A stretch of DNA of 64,000 bases from Endozoicomonas sp. OPT23 (lineage in GTDB: Bacteria > Pseudomonadota > Gammaproteobacteria > Pseudomonadales > Endozoicomonadaceae): NCBI RefSeq assembly GCF_009653635.1, contig NZ_PPFD01000007.1, positions 362,614 to 426,613 on the forward strand, given 5' to 3'. This document shows positions 37,212-46,637 of the stretch, piece after piece; the first letter of the stretch is position 1, and each line of letters opens with the position of its first letter. Made by a program: the position numbers and the translations under genes. The notes beneath the pieces were generated by a model, which had not been told where the DNA came from, did not search any database, and was given only the letters and a program-made list of their open reading frames with translations.

Positions 37212-38147
37212 TCAGGCAGACGCTTCTTCGGACTGCTCGATCTCATCAAAGTTACTGTCTGCTTCAATGACCGGGGCATTAACCGCAGCCAGTCCCTGCA
37301 TCTTGCGGCAGGTACGGGCAATGGTATTACGCATCTCGGCACGATCAACGATCATATCGATAGCACCATGCTCCAGCAGAAACTCACTGCGCTGGAAACC
37401 TTCCGGCAGTTTTTCACGAACTGTCTGCTCGATAACACGAGGACCAGCAAAACCGATCAGAGCCCCCGGCTCAGCAATATTCAGATCGCCCAGCATCGCC
37501 AGTGACGCAGAAACACCACCGTATACCGGATCAGTCAGTACGGAGAAATAAGGCACACCGTTCTGCTTCATGCGTTCCAGTGCGGCACTGGTTTTAGCCA
37601 TCTGCATCAGGGAGAACAAGGCTTCCTGCATACGGGCGCCACCAGAAGCGGAGAAACACACCAGAGGTACACGCTCTTCCAAAGCCTGCTCGGCAGCGCG
37701 GGCAAATTTCTCACCGACAACGGTTCCCATGGAACCGCCCATAAAGCTGAATTCGAAAGCAACAACAATCACCGGAATATCTTCCAGCGTGCCTTTCATG
37801 ACGACAAGGGCATCTTTCTCGCCGGTCTGCTTCTGGGCAGCGGCCAGACGATCCTTGTACTTCTTGGAGTCCTTGAACTTCAGGCGATCAATCGGTTCGA
37901 GATCAGAGAACAGCTCTTCACGCTGTTCAGCATCCAGAAAATAGTCGAGACGCTTACGGGCAGACACCCGCATGTGATGACGACATTTAGGGCACACATC
38001 CAGAGCACGTTCCAGCTCCGGACGGTAAAGTACTGCTTCACACTTTACGCACTTGCGCCACAGACCTTCAGGCACGTTACTGCTTTTCGCCTGACTTGAA
38101 GATCTTGACAGCGAAGGAATCAGTTTATCGACTAACCAGTTACTCAT
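37212..38147 (-). CDS. accD: Acetyl-CoA carboxylase carboxyltransferase beta subunit
   Basis: With AccA it transfers CO2 from biotin to acetyl-CoA, giving malonyl-CoA for fatty acids. 311 residues. The N-terminal zinc finger is CVKCEAVLY...CPKCRHHM (four Cys), followed by the crotonase-fold core [23 protein letters not shown] and [21 protein letters not shown]. An acidic C-terminal tail ([15 protein letters not shown]) is a lineage extra. Lies after trpA. Confidence 0.97.
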   Translation of the reverse strand: MSNWLVDKLIPSLSRSSSQAKSSNVPEGLWRKCVKCEAVLYRPELERALDVCPKCRHHMRVSARKRLDYFLDAEQREELFSDLEPIDRLKFKDSKKYKDRLAAAQKQTGEKDALVVMKGTLEDIPVIVVAFEFSFMGGSMGTVVGEKFARAAEQALEERVPLVCFSASGGARMQEALFSLMQMAKTSAALERMKQNGVPYFSVLTDPVYGGVSASLAMLGDLNIAEPGALIGFAGPRVIEQTVREKLPEGFQRSEFLLEHGAIDMIVDRAEMRNTIARTCRKMQGLAAVNAPVIEADSNFDEIEQSEEASA

Positions 38148-38175
38148 TCACGCATCCTGTGTTTTGTGGCGACTA

Positions 38176-38200
38176 TTATCCAGAGGCAGCCTCTGGATAA
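38176..38200. terminator. Hairpin between trpA and accD
   Basis: Arms TTATCCAGAGG (38176-38186) and CCTCTGGATAA (38190-38200), loop CAG. It lies in the 111-base gap; no T-tract follows, so attenuation, processing or mRNA protection are as likely as termination. Confidence 0.45.
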
Positions 38201-38258
38201 CGGCTAGCTCACTTCAGGCAGAAGATCTGACCTAAAGAGAGCAGCCTTCTGCAAACAA

Positions 38259-39062
38259 TTATTGTTTATCCATAGCCGTACGCATAGCAGTCAGATGTCC
38301 GGCCACCTGATCGATACAGGCTTCACCTTCCTCTGCATACTTTGCCAACTCGGCTACCAGCAGCGAGCCTACAATCACACCATCCGCAACTGTGGAAATG
38401 GCGGCAGCAGACTCACCGTCTCTAATTCCAAAGCCAACGCCTACCGGCAAATCAGTGAAGCCTTTAATATGATTCACTCTGGCCTGTATACCTTCCAGAT
38501 CCAGTTTGTGGGACCCGGTTACTCCTTTTACAGAGACATAGTAAACAAAGCCCGACGCCACCGAACAGATCTTGCTGATACGCTCGTCTGTTGTTGTCGG
38601 TGTGACCAGATAAATCATGTCAATCTGTCGTGGCTTCAGTTCAGCCACCAGCTCTCCGGCAAACTCGGCCGGCAGATCAACAATCAATACGCCATCAACG
38701 CCTGCGTTGGCTGCCTTCTCGGCAAACACCTGATAACCCATGATTTCTACCGGGTTCAGGTAGCCCATCAGAACAACTGGGGTGGTATTATCGGTCTTAC
38801 GGAACTCGGTGACTATTGAGAAAACGTCATTCAATGTAACACCTTGTGATAATGCCCGCTCATGAGCTGCTGCAACCACAGGTCCATCGGCCACCGGATC
38901 GGAGAACGGAAAGCCCAGTTCGATCAGGTTGGCACCGCTTTTCACCATGGCATGCATGGCGTCAGCGGTCTTGTTAACTTGCGGATCACCCGCAGTGATA
39001 TAAGGCATCAGACCTTTTCTGTCTTCCAAGGACAGTCGTTCAAAACAAGTTTTAATTCTCAT
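38259..39062 (-). CDS. trpA: Tryptophan synthase alpha subunit
   Basis: Cleaves indole-3-glycerol phosphate to indole and glyceraldehyde 3-phosphate; indole is channelled to TrpB. 267 residues. Catalytic Glu in GANLIELGFPFSDPVADGPVV and Asp in GVDGVLIVDLPAEF; phosphate-binding loop at GVGFGIRDGESAAAI. Starts 12 bases after trpB; trpF, trpB and trpA form one minus-strand operon. Confidence 0.97.
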   Translation of the reverse strand: MRIKTCFERLSLEDRKGLMPYITAGDPQVNKTADAMHAMVKSGANLIELGFPFSDPVADGPVVAAAHERALSQGVTLNDVFSIVTEFRKTDNTTPVVLMGYLNPVEIMGYQVFAEKAANAGVDGVLIVDLPAEFAGELVAELKPRQIDMIYLVTPTTTDERISKICSVASGFVYYVSVKGVTGSHKLDLEGIQARVNHIKGFTDLPVGVGFGIRDGESAAAISTVADGVIVGSLLVAELAKYAEEGEACIDQVAGHLTAMRTAMDKQ

Positions 39063-39074
39063 GACTGTTCTCCC

Positions 39075-40298
39075 TTAGAATGACAGGCCGTCGATTTCAG
39101 CAACGGTGTGAATATCCTTGTCACCACGACCGGACAGATTGATGATAATAATCTGATCCTTGTCCATGGTCGGTGCCAGCTTCTCTGCATAAGCCAGAGC
39201 GTGAGAGCTCTCGAGCGCAGGCATAATACCTTCCATCAGTGTCAGTTTTCTAAAGGCAGCCAATGCTTCATCATCGGTAATGTAAGGGTATTCAGCTCGG
39301 CCAACCGCACGCAGATGGCTGTGCTCAGGCCCAACACCCGGATAGTCCAGACCGGCAGACACTGAATAGCTTTCAGTAATCTGGCCATCGTCATCACACA
39401 TCAGGTAACTGCGCTGCCCCTGAAATACGCCCTGACGTTCACCTGCCATACGTGCAGCATGTTCACCGGATTCAACACCGTGACCACCCGCTTCAACGCC
39501 GTAGATTTTTACGCTTTCATCAGACAGAAATTCGTAGAACAAGCCCATGGCATTAGAACCACCACCGACACAGGCCACCAGTGCGTCCGGTAGCTTGCTG
39601 GTCATTTCCAGACACTGACGGCGGGCTTCGCGGCCAATAATGCTCTGGAAGTTACGAACCATTTCCGGATAAGGATGAGGACCACAAACGGTACCGAGAA
39701 TATAGAAAGTCTCTTCCGGCTGGGTTACCCAGTCCTGCAGTGCCGCATTAATGGCATCTTTCAGGGTACGGGAACCACTTTCAACCGGAACAACGGTCGC
39801 GCCCAGAAGCTTCATGCGATATACGTTCAGTGCCTGACGTTCAACGTCCTTGGCACCCATATAAACAATACATTCCAGTCCCAATCGTGCAGCAACAGTC
39901 GCTGTTGCCACACCGTGCTGACCGGCACCGGTTTCAGCAATAATACGCTTCTTGCCCATATGCTTGGCCAGCAGAGCCTGACCAATCGCATGGTTGATCT
40001 TGTGTGCACCAGTGTGGTTCAGGTCTTCACGCTTCAGGTAAATCTGGGCACCGCCCAGCTCTTTAGACCATCTTTCAGCGTGATAAAGCGGTGATGGACG
40101 ACCGACAAAATGAGCCAGATCCCGGTCATAATCCGCCTGAAACTCTGGATCATTCCAGAGTTTTTTATAAGTTTCTTCCAGCTCCTGCAGAACCGCCATC
40201 AGGGTCTCTGCCACATAACGACCACCAAAGCGGCCAAAGTGTCCGGTTTCGTCCGGCAGGTCTTTCAGTTTTTGGAAATCAAAGGGAGTATTTGTCAT
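39075..40298 (-). CDS. trpB: Tryptophan synthase beta subunit
   Basis: PLP enzyme that condenses indole with serine to tryptophan. 407 residues. PLP Lys in [20 protein letters not shown], the indole-site Glu in [14 protein letters not shown], phosphate loop in [17 protein letters not shown], and the C-terminal SGRGDKDI motif. Second gene of trpFBA, 12 bases after trpF. No trpI or trp leader is visible. Confidence 0.98.
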   Translation of the reverse strand: MTNTPFDFQKLKDLPDETGHFGRFGGRYVAETLMAVLQELEETYKKLWNDPEFQADYDRDLAHFVGRPSPLYHAERWSKELGGAQIYLKREDLNHTGAHKINHAIGQALLAKHMGKKRIIAETGAGQHGVATATVAARLGLECIVYMGAKDVERQALNVYRMKLLGATVVPVESGSRTLKDAINAALQDWVTQPEETFYILGTVCGPHPYPEMVRNFQSIIGREARRQCLEMTSKLPDALVACVGGGSNAMGLFYEFLSDESVKIYGVEAGGHGVESGEHAARMAGERQGVFQGQRSYLMCDDDGQITESYSVSAGLDYPGVGPEHSHLRAVGRAEYPYITDDEALAAFRKLTLMEGIMPALESSHALAYAEKLAPTMDKDQIIIINLSGRGDKDIHTVAEIDGLSF

Positions 40299-40310
40299 TG
40301 CTTTACAGCC

Positions 40311-40958
40311 TCAGCTCTTTACCGCCTGGATAAAGGCTCTCATCTTTTCAGGGTCTTTTCCGCCCTGTGAATTTTCTACGCCACTGCTGACATCAACAGC
40401 GTATGGCGCCACCTGTTCAATAGCTTCAGAAACGTTATCAGGAGTAAGACCTCCGGCCAGAACGATTGGCTTATCCAATGATGCAATCAGTTCCTTTGGC
40501 GTCAGCTGCCAGTCAAAAGCTTCTCCGGTTCCGCCTGGCACACCTTTTCGGTAAGTATCCAGCAGCAGGCCACAGGCCCCCGGGTAAGCGTCTACCAGCT
40601 TCCTGACCGGCGTGTCCGGACGTATCCGTAACGCCTTCATATATCTCCTTCGCCATCGTCCGCACTCCTGGTCGGTTTCATTGCCATGGAACTGCAACAA
40701 ACCTAATGGAACATGATCCAGAATCTCCTGTATCTCCTGTTCACCAGCGTCCACAAAGAGTCCAACCAACGTTATAAATGGTGGCACGGACAAGGCAATC
40801 TCACGGGCTTTTTCCACCGTAAGAAAACGACGGCTGGCAGGGTAGAATACCAGGCCCAGTGCATCAGCACCGGCAGCAACAGCAGCTCTGGCTTCTTCTA
40901 CAGAAGTGACTCCGCATACCTTGATGCGAGTTTCAGTACGAGTCTTCAAAAATGCCAC
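40311..40958 (-). CDS. trpF: Phosphoribosylanthranilate isomerase
   Basis: Amadori rearrangement of N-(5'-phosphoribosyl)anthranilate in tryptophan synthesis. 215 residues of a TIM barrel: KVCGVTSVEEARAAVAAGADALGLVFYPASRR holds the general-base Cys, VGLFVDAGEQEI and the phosphate loop VLAGGLTPDNVSEAI, ending with VDVSSGVENSQGGKD (catalytic Asp). First gene of trpFBA. Confidence 0.96.
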   Translation of the reverse strand: MAFLKTRTETRIKVCGVTSVEEARAAVAAGADALGLVFYPASRRFLTVEKAREIALSVPPFITLVGLFVDAGEQEIQEILDHVPLGLLQFHGNETDQECGRWRRRYMKALRIRPDTPVRKLVDAYPGACGLLLDTYRKGVPGGTGEAFDWQLTPKELIASLDKPIVLAGGLTPDNVSEAIEQVAPYAVDVSSGVENSQGGKDPEKMRAFIQAVKS

Positions 40959-41038
40959 TCCCTATTTCTGGCATTACTGGATGTATAACGGACTTGAACA
41001 GTCAAATTTCTTCTACGGATAAACGGACATTTACTCTC

Positions 41039-41131
41039 TAAGTGTGCAGACACACGTAGTCGAATATTAGATTGTCCTTTCCCCGCCGTAGGCGGGGAAA
41101 GGACATACGAATTCAAATGTCCGAGTACTTA
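41039..41131. repeat. Dispersed palindromic repeat between truA and trpF (93 bp)
   Basis: Ends TAAGTGTGCAGACAC (41039 on) and the inverse GTCCGAGTACTTA (to 41131) are imperfect terminal inverted repeats. In the centre is a perfect 15-bp palindrome (41073-41087 / 41091-41105, TGTCCTTTCCCCGCC arms, loop GTA). The left part GTCGAATATTAGATTGTC matches GTAATCGAATATTTAATCGTC in the element at 50025-50079. No gene in 40959-41218. Confidence 0.75.
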
Positions 41132-41218
41132 AAGCAACGGTTTATCGAATGTAGACAGGGGATAGTAACAGAAAGTTCAGAGGCTTGTCTCAGCCTCTGA
41201 GGACAGTATCAGGCGGAA

Positions 41219-42022
41219 TTACCAGGGCAATGCAGCAGCAACAAAAAACGGGTTAGGTTCACTTTTTGGCAGATCAAACTGCTCTGGGTAACCTACATCG
41301 ACGAAATACAGGCCATGCGGCTTAGCCGTGACACCCGCTTTTGATCTATCTCTGGCATCCAGCACTTCCTTAACCCAGATTGGCGGCTTACGACCGCTTC
41401 CCACTTCCTGCAGGACACCAGTAATATTCCGAACCATGTGATGCAAAAAGGCATTGGCACGAATATCAATAATCACCATATCGCCATGACGATGGACTTC
41501 CAGCTTCTGCATTTCACGAACCGCATGCTTGGCCTGACACTGAACCGCACGATAAGAATCAAAGTCATGCTCACCAATCAGGTACTGCCCTCCAATATTC
41601 ATCAGCTCCACATCCAGTGGACGATGGTAATAGGTCACGCCTTTAGGAAGATGCGCCGGACGAATTCGGCGATTAAGTATCACGTAACGATATCGACGCC
41701 ATTCCGCTGAAAAGCGGGCATGAAAATCATCAGAAACAGGCTGCACCCAGTTCAGGGCAATATCATCCGGAAGGCCAGAGTTAGTACCAAAAGTCCAGCC
41801 ATAACTGCTGCGCTCGGCATCCGAGTCGAAATGAATAATCTGATTACAACCATGGACACCGGCATCCGTTCTTCCAGCACAAACCACGCTGACAGAATGA
41901 TTGGCTACCTTGGATAACGCTTTTTCCACAGTTTCCTGAACAGAGGGGTGGCCTGTCTTCAGGCTCTGCCAGCCATGATAACGGGAACCATCATATTGGA
42001 CACTGGCAACAAAACGAGGCAT
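41219..42022 (-). CDS. truA: tRNA pseudouridine(38-40) synthase
   Basis: Isomerises uridine to pseudouridine at positions 38-40 of the tRNA anticodon stem. 267 residues. Begins with ASVQYDGSRYHGWQSL, the catalytic Asp is in CAGRTDAGVHGCNQIIHF, and the C-terminal part has FLHHMVRNITGVLQEVGSG. After fimV, as in Pseudomonas. Confidence 0.97.
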   Translation of the reverse strand: MPRFVASVQYDGSRYHGWQSLKTGHPSVQETVEKALSKVANHSVSVVCAGRTDAGVHGCNQIIHFDSDAERSSYGWTFGTNSGLPDDIALNWVQPVSDDFHARFSAEWRRYRYVILNRRIRPAHLPKGVTYYHRPLDVELMNIGGQYLIGEHDFDSYRAVQCQAKHAVREMQKLEVHRHGDMVIIDIRANAFLHHMVRNITGVLQEVGSGRKPPIWVKEVLDARDRSKAGVTAKPHGLYFVDVGYPEQFDLPKSEPNPFFVAAALPW

Positions 42023-42104
42023 GAATCACTCGATCCTTAAATATTGATATTTGAAAAGGCGAAAGACTGTATCAGGAAGGCATAAAATGACAAGCAGAAA
42101 TAAA

Positions 42105-42126
42105 GAAGGCGACCGAGGCCGCCTTC
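42105..42126 (-). terminator. Terminator of fimV
   Basis: GAAGGCG (42105-42111) pairs with CGCCTTC (42120-42126), extendable by GCC/GGT. On the minus strand TTTATTTC follows. A second hairpin with 8-bp arms (42133-42140 / 42144-42151) covers the fimV stop codon. Confidence 0.7.
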
Positions 42127-42149
42127 ATACCGAGTTAGCTATCAGCTAA

Positions 42150-44675
42150 CTACTGAGCCTGATCCAGCAGGGATTGAGCTTCCTGCTTCTGTTCATCAGT
42201 GCCCGCTTCCAGAACTTCCTGAAGAATATCACGGGCGCCTTCATTATCACCCATATCGATATAGGCACGAGCCAGATCCAGCTTGGTAGCGGCTTCATCA
42301 TCATCGGACAGGAAGTCCAGGTCATCATCAAGCGCCGCTTCCAGATCTGGAAGGCCGTCTTCAAAACTCAATACATCATCAGACGGTTCAGGCTTTGCCG
42401 CTGGCTTCTCATCCGAGCTGATAGCAGTTTCTGCTTCAGGTTCTTCACCCAGATCGAAGTCAAGATCCAGATCCGGCAGGTCGAAGCTATCTTCTTCTGC
42501 AGTAACCGGCTCATCAAAGTCGAGATCACCAAGATCAGGCAGTTCATCAGACTCTGTTTCCTGAGTAACAGGCGCTTCTGCTTCAGGCTGATCGTCCAAA
42601 TCCAGATCGAGATCCAGATCAAGGTCGTCCAGATTATCCAGATCGAAGCTTAAGCCGTCTTCTTCCTGAGCAGGTTGCGCTGTTTCTTCAGCAGGCTCTT
42701 CACCCAGATCGAGATCATCAAGGTCAAAATCAAGACTGCCCAGATCATCGTCATCACTATCAATCGTCAGAGAATCATCAATATCGAAACTGGGCTCCGG
42801 CTCACTGGCAATAGCTGCACCAGCGGCCACTGCAGCTGTAGCCGCGCCAGCAAACATCTCAACAGGGAAACGCGCCTTGAAAGCATCCGCCTGCCTCATG
42901 GCATCGTCATCACCGAGCTGCTCAACACCCGCAAGAGCTACCTTGAAGTTGTCGATATCGTTATTTTCAGCGTGAACTTCCAGCAGTTTCAAACGCAGAT
43001 CGGCTCGCTGAGGTTCTGCAGCGATCGCATTACCCAGCAGTTCCGCTGCCTGTGGGAATCGACCGTATGCGATGTAGATATCCGCTTCACTGATGGCATC
43101 ATCAGTCTGCTGGACCGTTTCTTCAGCAGGCTCTTCGTCGAATTCTTCCTGCAGCAGAGTCTCTTCATCTATTTCCAGAGCTTCTTCATCCAGCTCCAGT
43201 TCTTCTTCAATCATGCCATCGTGGGAATCAACCGGCAGTTCCGGCTCTTCCAGCATGGCGGCTTCAAGCTCATCCTCTTCTTCCGCTTCCTGCTTGCGAC
43301 GTCTGTAAACCAACAGAGCACCAATCAGCCCCAGTGGAATCAGAGCGGCGATAGCGAGGAATAACGGGTTAGAGAAAAGGAAGTCAATAAAGCTTGGCTG
43401 CGGTGTCGGCGCAGGCGGTGTAATGACGGGCGCAGGCTTTGGCTCAACCTTTGCGGAAACAGGCTGAACCGGTTCTGGCGTAACAGCAACATCTGTATCA
43501 GTGCCTGGCTGTTGCTGCAGAGCGGACAGCTGATCGTCTTTCAGACTGATCAGCCGCTTCAGAGTGCTGATCTGGTCGTCCAGATCTTTCAGCCGACTCT
43601 TGAGTTCTTCATTATCACGGGTCAGCTTGTCCAGCTTCTCCCGAGTCATTACCAGTTCATTCTGTAAACCAGAATCATCAGCATCAGCAGAGCCGCCACC
43701 CAGATCACGACCAGAACCGGAACTCTGCTCACTGGAAACAATGGACAGTTTGCCATCACTCTTGCCACCAGAAGCGCCCGTATCCGCAGAGGTTCTTCGG
43801 GTTGCATCCAGCTGTTCGAGTCTGGTCTGCCATTCGCGCTGCTGGCGGGCAACCTCACCGACAGCCTCCTGGAAGGAAATCTGATTGATTTCATCACGGG
43901 TTGGTGTTCTTAACACCTGACCTTTTTTCAGGCGATTAATATTGCCTTTGATAAAAGCATCAGGATTCTTGCGCTGCAAAGCGACCATGGTCTGCTGAAC
44001 ACTCAGATCAGAAGACGGGCGCACTGAACGGGCAATATTCCAGAGATTATCGTTAGCCTTGACCTGGTAGTTCTCTGGCTGTCCTGCCTGTACAGCACCA
44101 CTCGGAGAGCTGACAGGTTGTGCAGCTTGAGATTGAACCGGTTGATAAGACTGAGGCTGAGGAGGTTGATTACCTGAACGCTGGTCAAACGGGTTAGTGC
44201 TTCTCTGCTGTGATGGCAGACCACCATTGTAGTTTGAAGCACTGGCAGGTTTTACCGGAGCCGCAGGCTGCTCGCTGAATGCCGGTGGGTCCAGCAACAT
44301 AGTGTATTCACGCAACAATCGACCGCTTGGCCAGTGGACTTCCAACAGAAAGTTCAGGAATGGCTCACGGATCACCTGACTACTGGTGACATGAATAAAA
44401 CCAGTGCCGTCAGTCCTTAGTACCGTTTTGAATTTCATTCCGCTAAGAATGAAGGGGCGATCCAGGCCTGCCCTCTTAAAGTCGGTAGGGGCCGCCATAT
44501 TGGGAAGAATTTCGTTGCGGGTCAGCTCTCTAACCTGAAGCAGCTCAATCTCGGCATCCAGAGGTTGATTCAGCGCTGAGTTCAGGCGTACTTCACCCAG
44601 CCCCAGCGCATTGACATAACCGGAGCCCAACGCTCCTGCCATTGCCATGGCTGCTACAAGTTTTTGCAGTCTCAT
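42150..44675 (-). CDS. fimV: FimV-type pilus/polar assembly protein
   Basis: Inner-membrane hub for polar type IV pili, twitching and cAMP signalling. 841 residues: signal peptide (ending about LGSGYVNALG), the FimV N-domain with LGLGEVRLNSALNQPLDAEI, a Gln/Pro-rich linker, a LysM peptidoglycan-binding domain (YQVKANDNLWNIARSV ... GQVLRTP), a coiled coil (ELVMTREKLDKLTRDNEELK), one membrane helix (PLFLAIAALIPLGLIGALLVY), and a very acidic cytoplasmic region with Asp/Leu repeats ending in the conserved TPR-like FimV tail (ATKLDLARAYIDMGDNEGAR). Shorter than P. aeruginosa FimV (about 920). Placement next to usg and truA is conserved. Confidence 0.95.
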   Translation of the reverse strand: MRLQKLVAAMAMAGALGSGYVNALGLGEVRLNSALNQPLDAEIELLQVRELTRNEILPNMAAPTDFKRAGLDRPFILSGMKFKTVLRTDGTGFIHVTSSQVIREPFLNFLLEVHWPSGRLLREYTMLLDPPAFSEQPAAPVKPASASNYNGGLPSQQRSTNPFDQRSGNQPPQPQSYQPVQSQAAQPVSSPSGAVQAGQPENYQVKANDNLWNIARSVRPSSDLSVQQTMVALQRKNPDAFIKGNINRLKKGQVLRTPTRDEINQISFQEAVGEVARQQREWQTRLEQLDATRRTSADTGASGGKSDGKLSIVSSEQSSGSGRDLGGGSADADDSGLQNELVMTREKLDKLTRDNEELKSRLKDLDDQISTLKRLISLKDDQLSALQQQPGTDTDVAVTPEPVQPVSAKVEPKPAPVITPPAPTPQPSFIDFLFSNPLFLAIAALIPLGLIGALLVYRRRKQEAEEEDELEAAMLEEPELPVDSHDGMIEEELELDEEALEIDEETLLQEEFDEEPAEETVQQTDDAISEADIYIAYGRFPQAAELLGNAIAAEPQRADLRLKLLEVHAENNDIDNFKVALAGVEQLGDDDAMRQADAFKARFPVEMFAGAATAAVAAGAAIASEPEPSFDIDDSLTIDSDDDDLGSLDFDLDDLDLGEEPAEETAQPAQEEDGLSFDLDNLDDLDLDLDLDLDDQPEAEAPVTQETESDELPDLGDLDFDEPVTAEEDSFDLPDLDLDFDLGEEPEAETAISSDEKPAAKPEPSDDVLSFEDGLPDLEAALDDDLDFLSDDDEAATKLDLARAYIDMGDNEGARDILQEVLEAGTDEQKQEAQSLLDQAQ

Positions 44676-44979
44676 TATGAATCCTTGTGTTCAGCGCGTA
44701 CCAGCAACCCGCCCGGTAATAAGTTCTACAGTCTGCCCCGATCAGCCTTAACAGTGACTGTCCGCTGTCGCCTTCAAATATGAAATGCCTGTCTTATATA
44801 GGTCGTCGCATTTCACAAAAAGTGTATAAACTGCTCTTTTTAATAATAAAACAGTTTTAAGCAGGTCTGTTCAGGCGCACAAAAAAGGTGACGTACGCCT
44901 GCTCTGAAGAGCGTCTGAAATTGCTGTTTTTCAGGGAGTTACCCCTATTGTCTTCAGAATTTACACTATCTCAACTAAA
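44676..44979. other. Gap between fimV and usg, no gene seen
   Basis: A 304-base AT-rich stretch that should hold the fimV promoter and the end of the usg transcript. The only structure I see is CAGGCG (44872-44877) against CGCCTG (44896-44901) with an A-tract between them. No clear promoter boxes. Confidence 0.4.
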
Positions 44980-45978
44980 TTAGCATTTTAAAAAGTCTTT
45001 TAGCAATATCTCTGCCACAGCAACTGCATTATTTGCGTTGGACCTCACACCATCGGCTGCCAACCAGAAGCTTAATTGATCTGCATGATGTGGATTTTGA
45101 CGGATTCGACCTACCTGAATCTGGTCAGCGCCGGCTGCAGTTTCAATCGTTGGCAGCTCTTCTGGTGGCAATACTTCAACTTTATCTGCAGTAATGATCA
45201 TTCTGGAAAAAGCAGCCGCTTCCACCGGCTTATCCAGATCAAGATGCACAGCCAGACTGTCACCGAAGAACACCGGTGCTGTCACGCAAGTGGCGCTGAC
45301 ACGCAGATCTTCACTGCCCAACCCGGCCATCAATTCTTCAGCAATCGCAGCTTCAGTGTCAGTACTGCCATTCACTTCAAGGCTTCCTACCTGAGGAATC
45401 AGGTTGAATGCAGCCCGTTGCGGGAAGAAATCACTGCTGACTGGCTTGCCACTGAGCAGGTCAATGGTCTGTTTACGCAGCTCTTCAACGGCTTTCTGAC
45501 CTGCAGAAGAGACCGACATGGAAGCAACAATATTCACCGAGTCAATGCCCGCAGACTCCTGAACCGGCTTCAACAACTTCAATAACAAGCCTGCAGCACT
45601 GGACGGAATTGCAACTTCACGCAACTCAACCGCATCACCCAGCAACTCTTCATTCAAGCCAGGCAGTACCAGGCTGGCATCAGACTTGCCACCATTAATA
45701 ACCATACAGCCAGCATCTCTGGCCCGGTTCAGGATTTCAGCATCAATCTTGCTGCCAGCCGGAACAAAGAACAGAGTGGCATCAGCAAAGTTAAATGTTT
45801 CAACGTTCAGAACATCAAACTCTGTCGCCTGAAACTCAATCACAGCACCCTCTTCCAGCTCCGCACTCAACGGATAGAGAACACCGGTTTCAATGACACT
45901 TTCTTCCAGACTTCTCAGCAGATTTTCACCCGCCAGAGAAGCAGCATCCAATACGGCAATATCACAGGTTTGAAACAT
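44980..45978 (-). CDS. usg: USG-1 type Asd-like protein, probably not catalytic
   Basis: 332 residues homologous to aspartate-semialdehyde dehydrogenase (domains: NAD-binding-like start MFQTCDIAVLDAASLAGENLLRSLEE, then the dimerisation domain with AAFNLIPQVGSLEVNGSTDTEAAIAEEL). The segment that in Asd carries the nucleophilic Cys (GNCTVSL) is here replaced by VLPGLNEELLG and IPSSAAGLLL, with no Cys. Thus dehydrogenase activity is unlikely; usg proteins lie between asd and fimV or truA in gammaproteobacteria and their role is not settled. Here it is separated from asd by two thioesterase genes and a hypothetical gene. Confidence 0.85.
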   Translation of the reverse strand: MFQTCDIAVLDAASLAGENLLRSLEESVIETGVLYPLSAELEEGAVIEFQATEFDVLNVETFNFADATLFFVPAGSKIDAEILNRARDAGCMVINGGKSDASLVLPGLNEELLGDAVELREVAIPSSAAGLLLKLLKPVQESAGIDSVNIVASMSVSSAGQKAVEELRKQTIDLLSGKPVSSDFFPQRAAFNLIPQVGSLEVNGSTDTEAAIAEELMAGLGSEDLRVSATCVTAPVFFGDSLAVHLDLDKPVEAAAFSRMIITADKVEVLPPEELPTIETAAGADQIQVGRIRQNPHHADQLSFWLAADGVRSNANNAVAVAEILLKDFLKC

Positions 45979-46178
45979 AGGAGATCCGATCTTTGACAGC
46001 CCTGACAGTAAACGTCAGAACAGAAATGAACTTAATCGGCGAAATGTAGCAGGAACAGCGGGGAAAATAAAAGGGGAATACTTTTATATCACCTGAAAGC
46101 ACTGAACTCAGTAGAGGGAGAAAGTACTCTACAGCGACTTCCTTCCTTCACTGAGCAGGCATTTATTTAGAAAACAGA

Positions 46179-46637
46179 TCAATCACTCTCAAGACGAAAA
46201 TGAACCCTGGCCATGGCTACCGGCGTATCCCGCTTACTCTGCCAAGCCGTGATCATGACATTGGCAATTCTACTTCCCTGACGCACCACACGACACTCGG
46301 CATAGGTATCCTTAATCTTGGCACTGCGTAGATAATCCAGAGAAAAATCGATAACTTTGGGTACCTTGGGCTCATCCATAAACAGCATCAGATGCATGGC
46401 GGCGGACATTTCCATAAACCCACCAATGACACCACCATGAACGGCTGGTAAAACCGGGTTACCAATATTTTCATCATTGGCCGGCAGAATGAACAGCGCA
46501 TCGTCCCCTAATGACTGGCATTTCATACCTATTTTACGGGCGTAGGGAATCAGCTCGGTCAGTTGACTGTAGTCTTTGGTTGATCTGGCTTCCAACAGGG
46601 AGTTTTTAAATTTCGGCAATATTTTCGTCACAGTCAC
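46179..46637 (-). CDS. PaaI-type thioesterase A
   Basis: 152 residues of the hotdog (PaaI/YigI-like) family: LPAVHGGVIGGFMEMSAAMHLMLFM carries the H-G-G signature helix, and DTYAECRVVRQGSRIANVMITAWQSKRDTPVAMARVHF is the strand pair that packs against it. Hydrolyses an acyl-CoA of unknown type. It overlaps the next thioesterase gene by 4 bases, so the two are co-translated and may form a hetero-oligomer. Confidence 0.85.
   Translation of the reverse strand: MTVTKILPKFKNSLLEARSTKDYSQLTELIPYARKIGMKCQSLGDDALFILPANDENIGNPVLPAVHGGVIGGFMEMSAAMHLMLFMDEPKVPKVIDFSLDYLRSAKIKDTYAECRVVRQGSRIANVMITAWQSKRDTPVAMARVHFRLESD

Noticed and set aside
42420-42760. Apparent DNA repeats in fimV (GATCCAGATC-type units)
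   Set aside because: They are codons of the Asp/Leu-rich acidic region in FimV, not an independent repeat or CRISPR array.
42675-43364. 229-residue plus-strand frame in fimV
   Set aside because: Antisense to the acidic FimV repeat region, giving a meaningless Phe/Ile/Gln-rich sequence.
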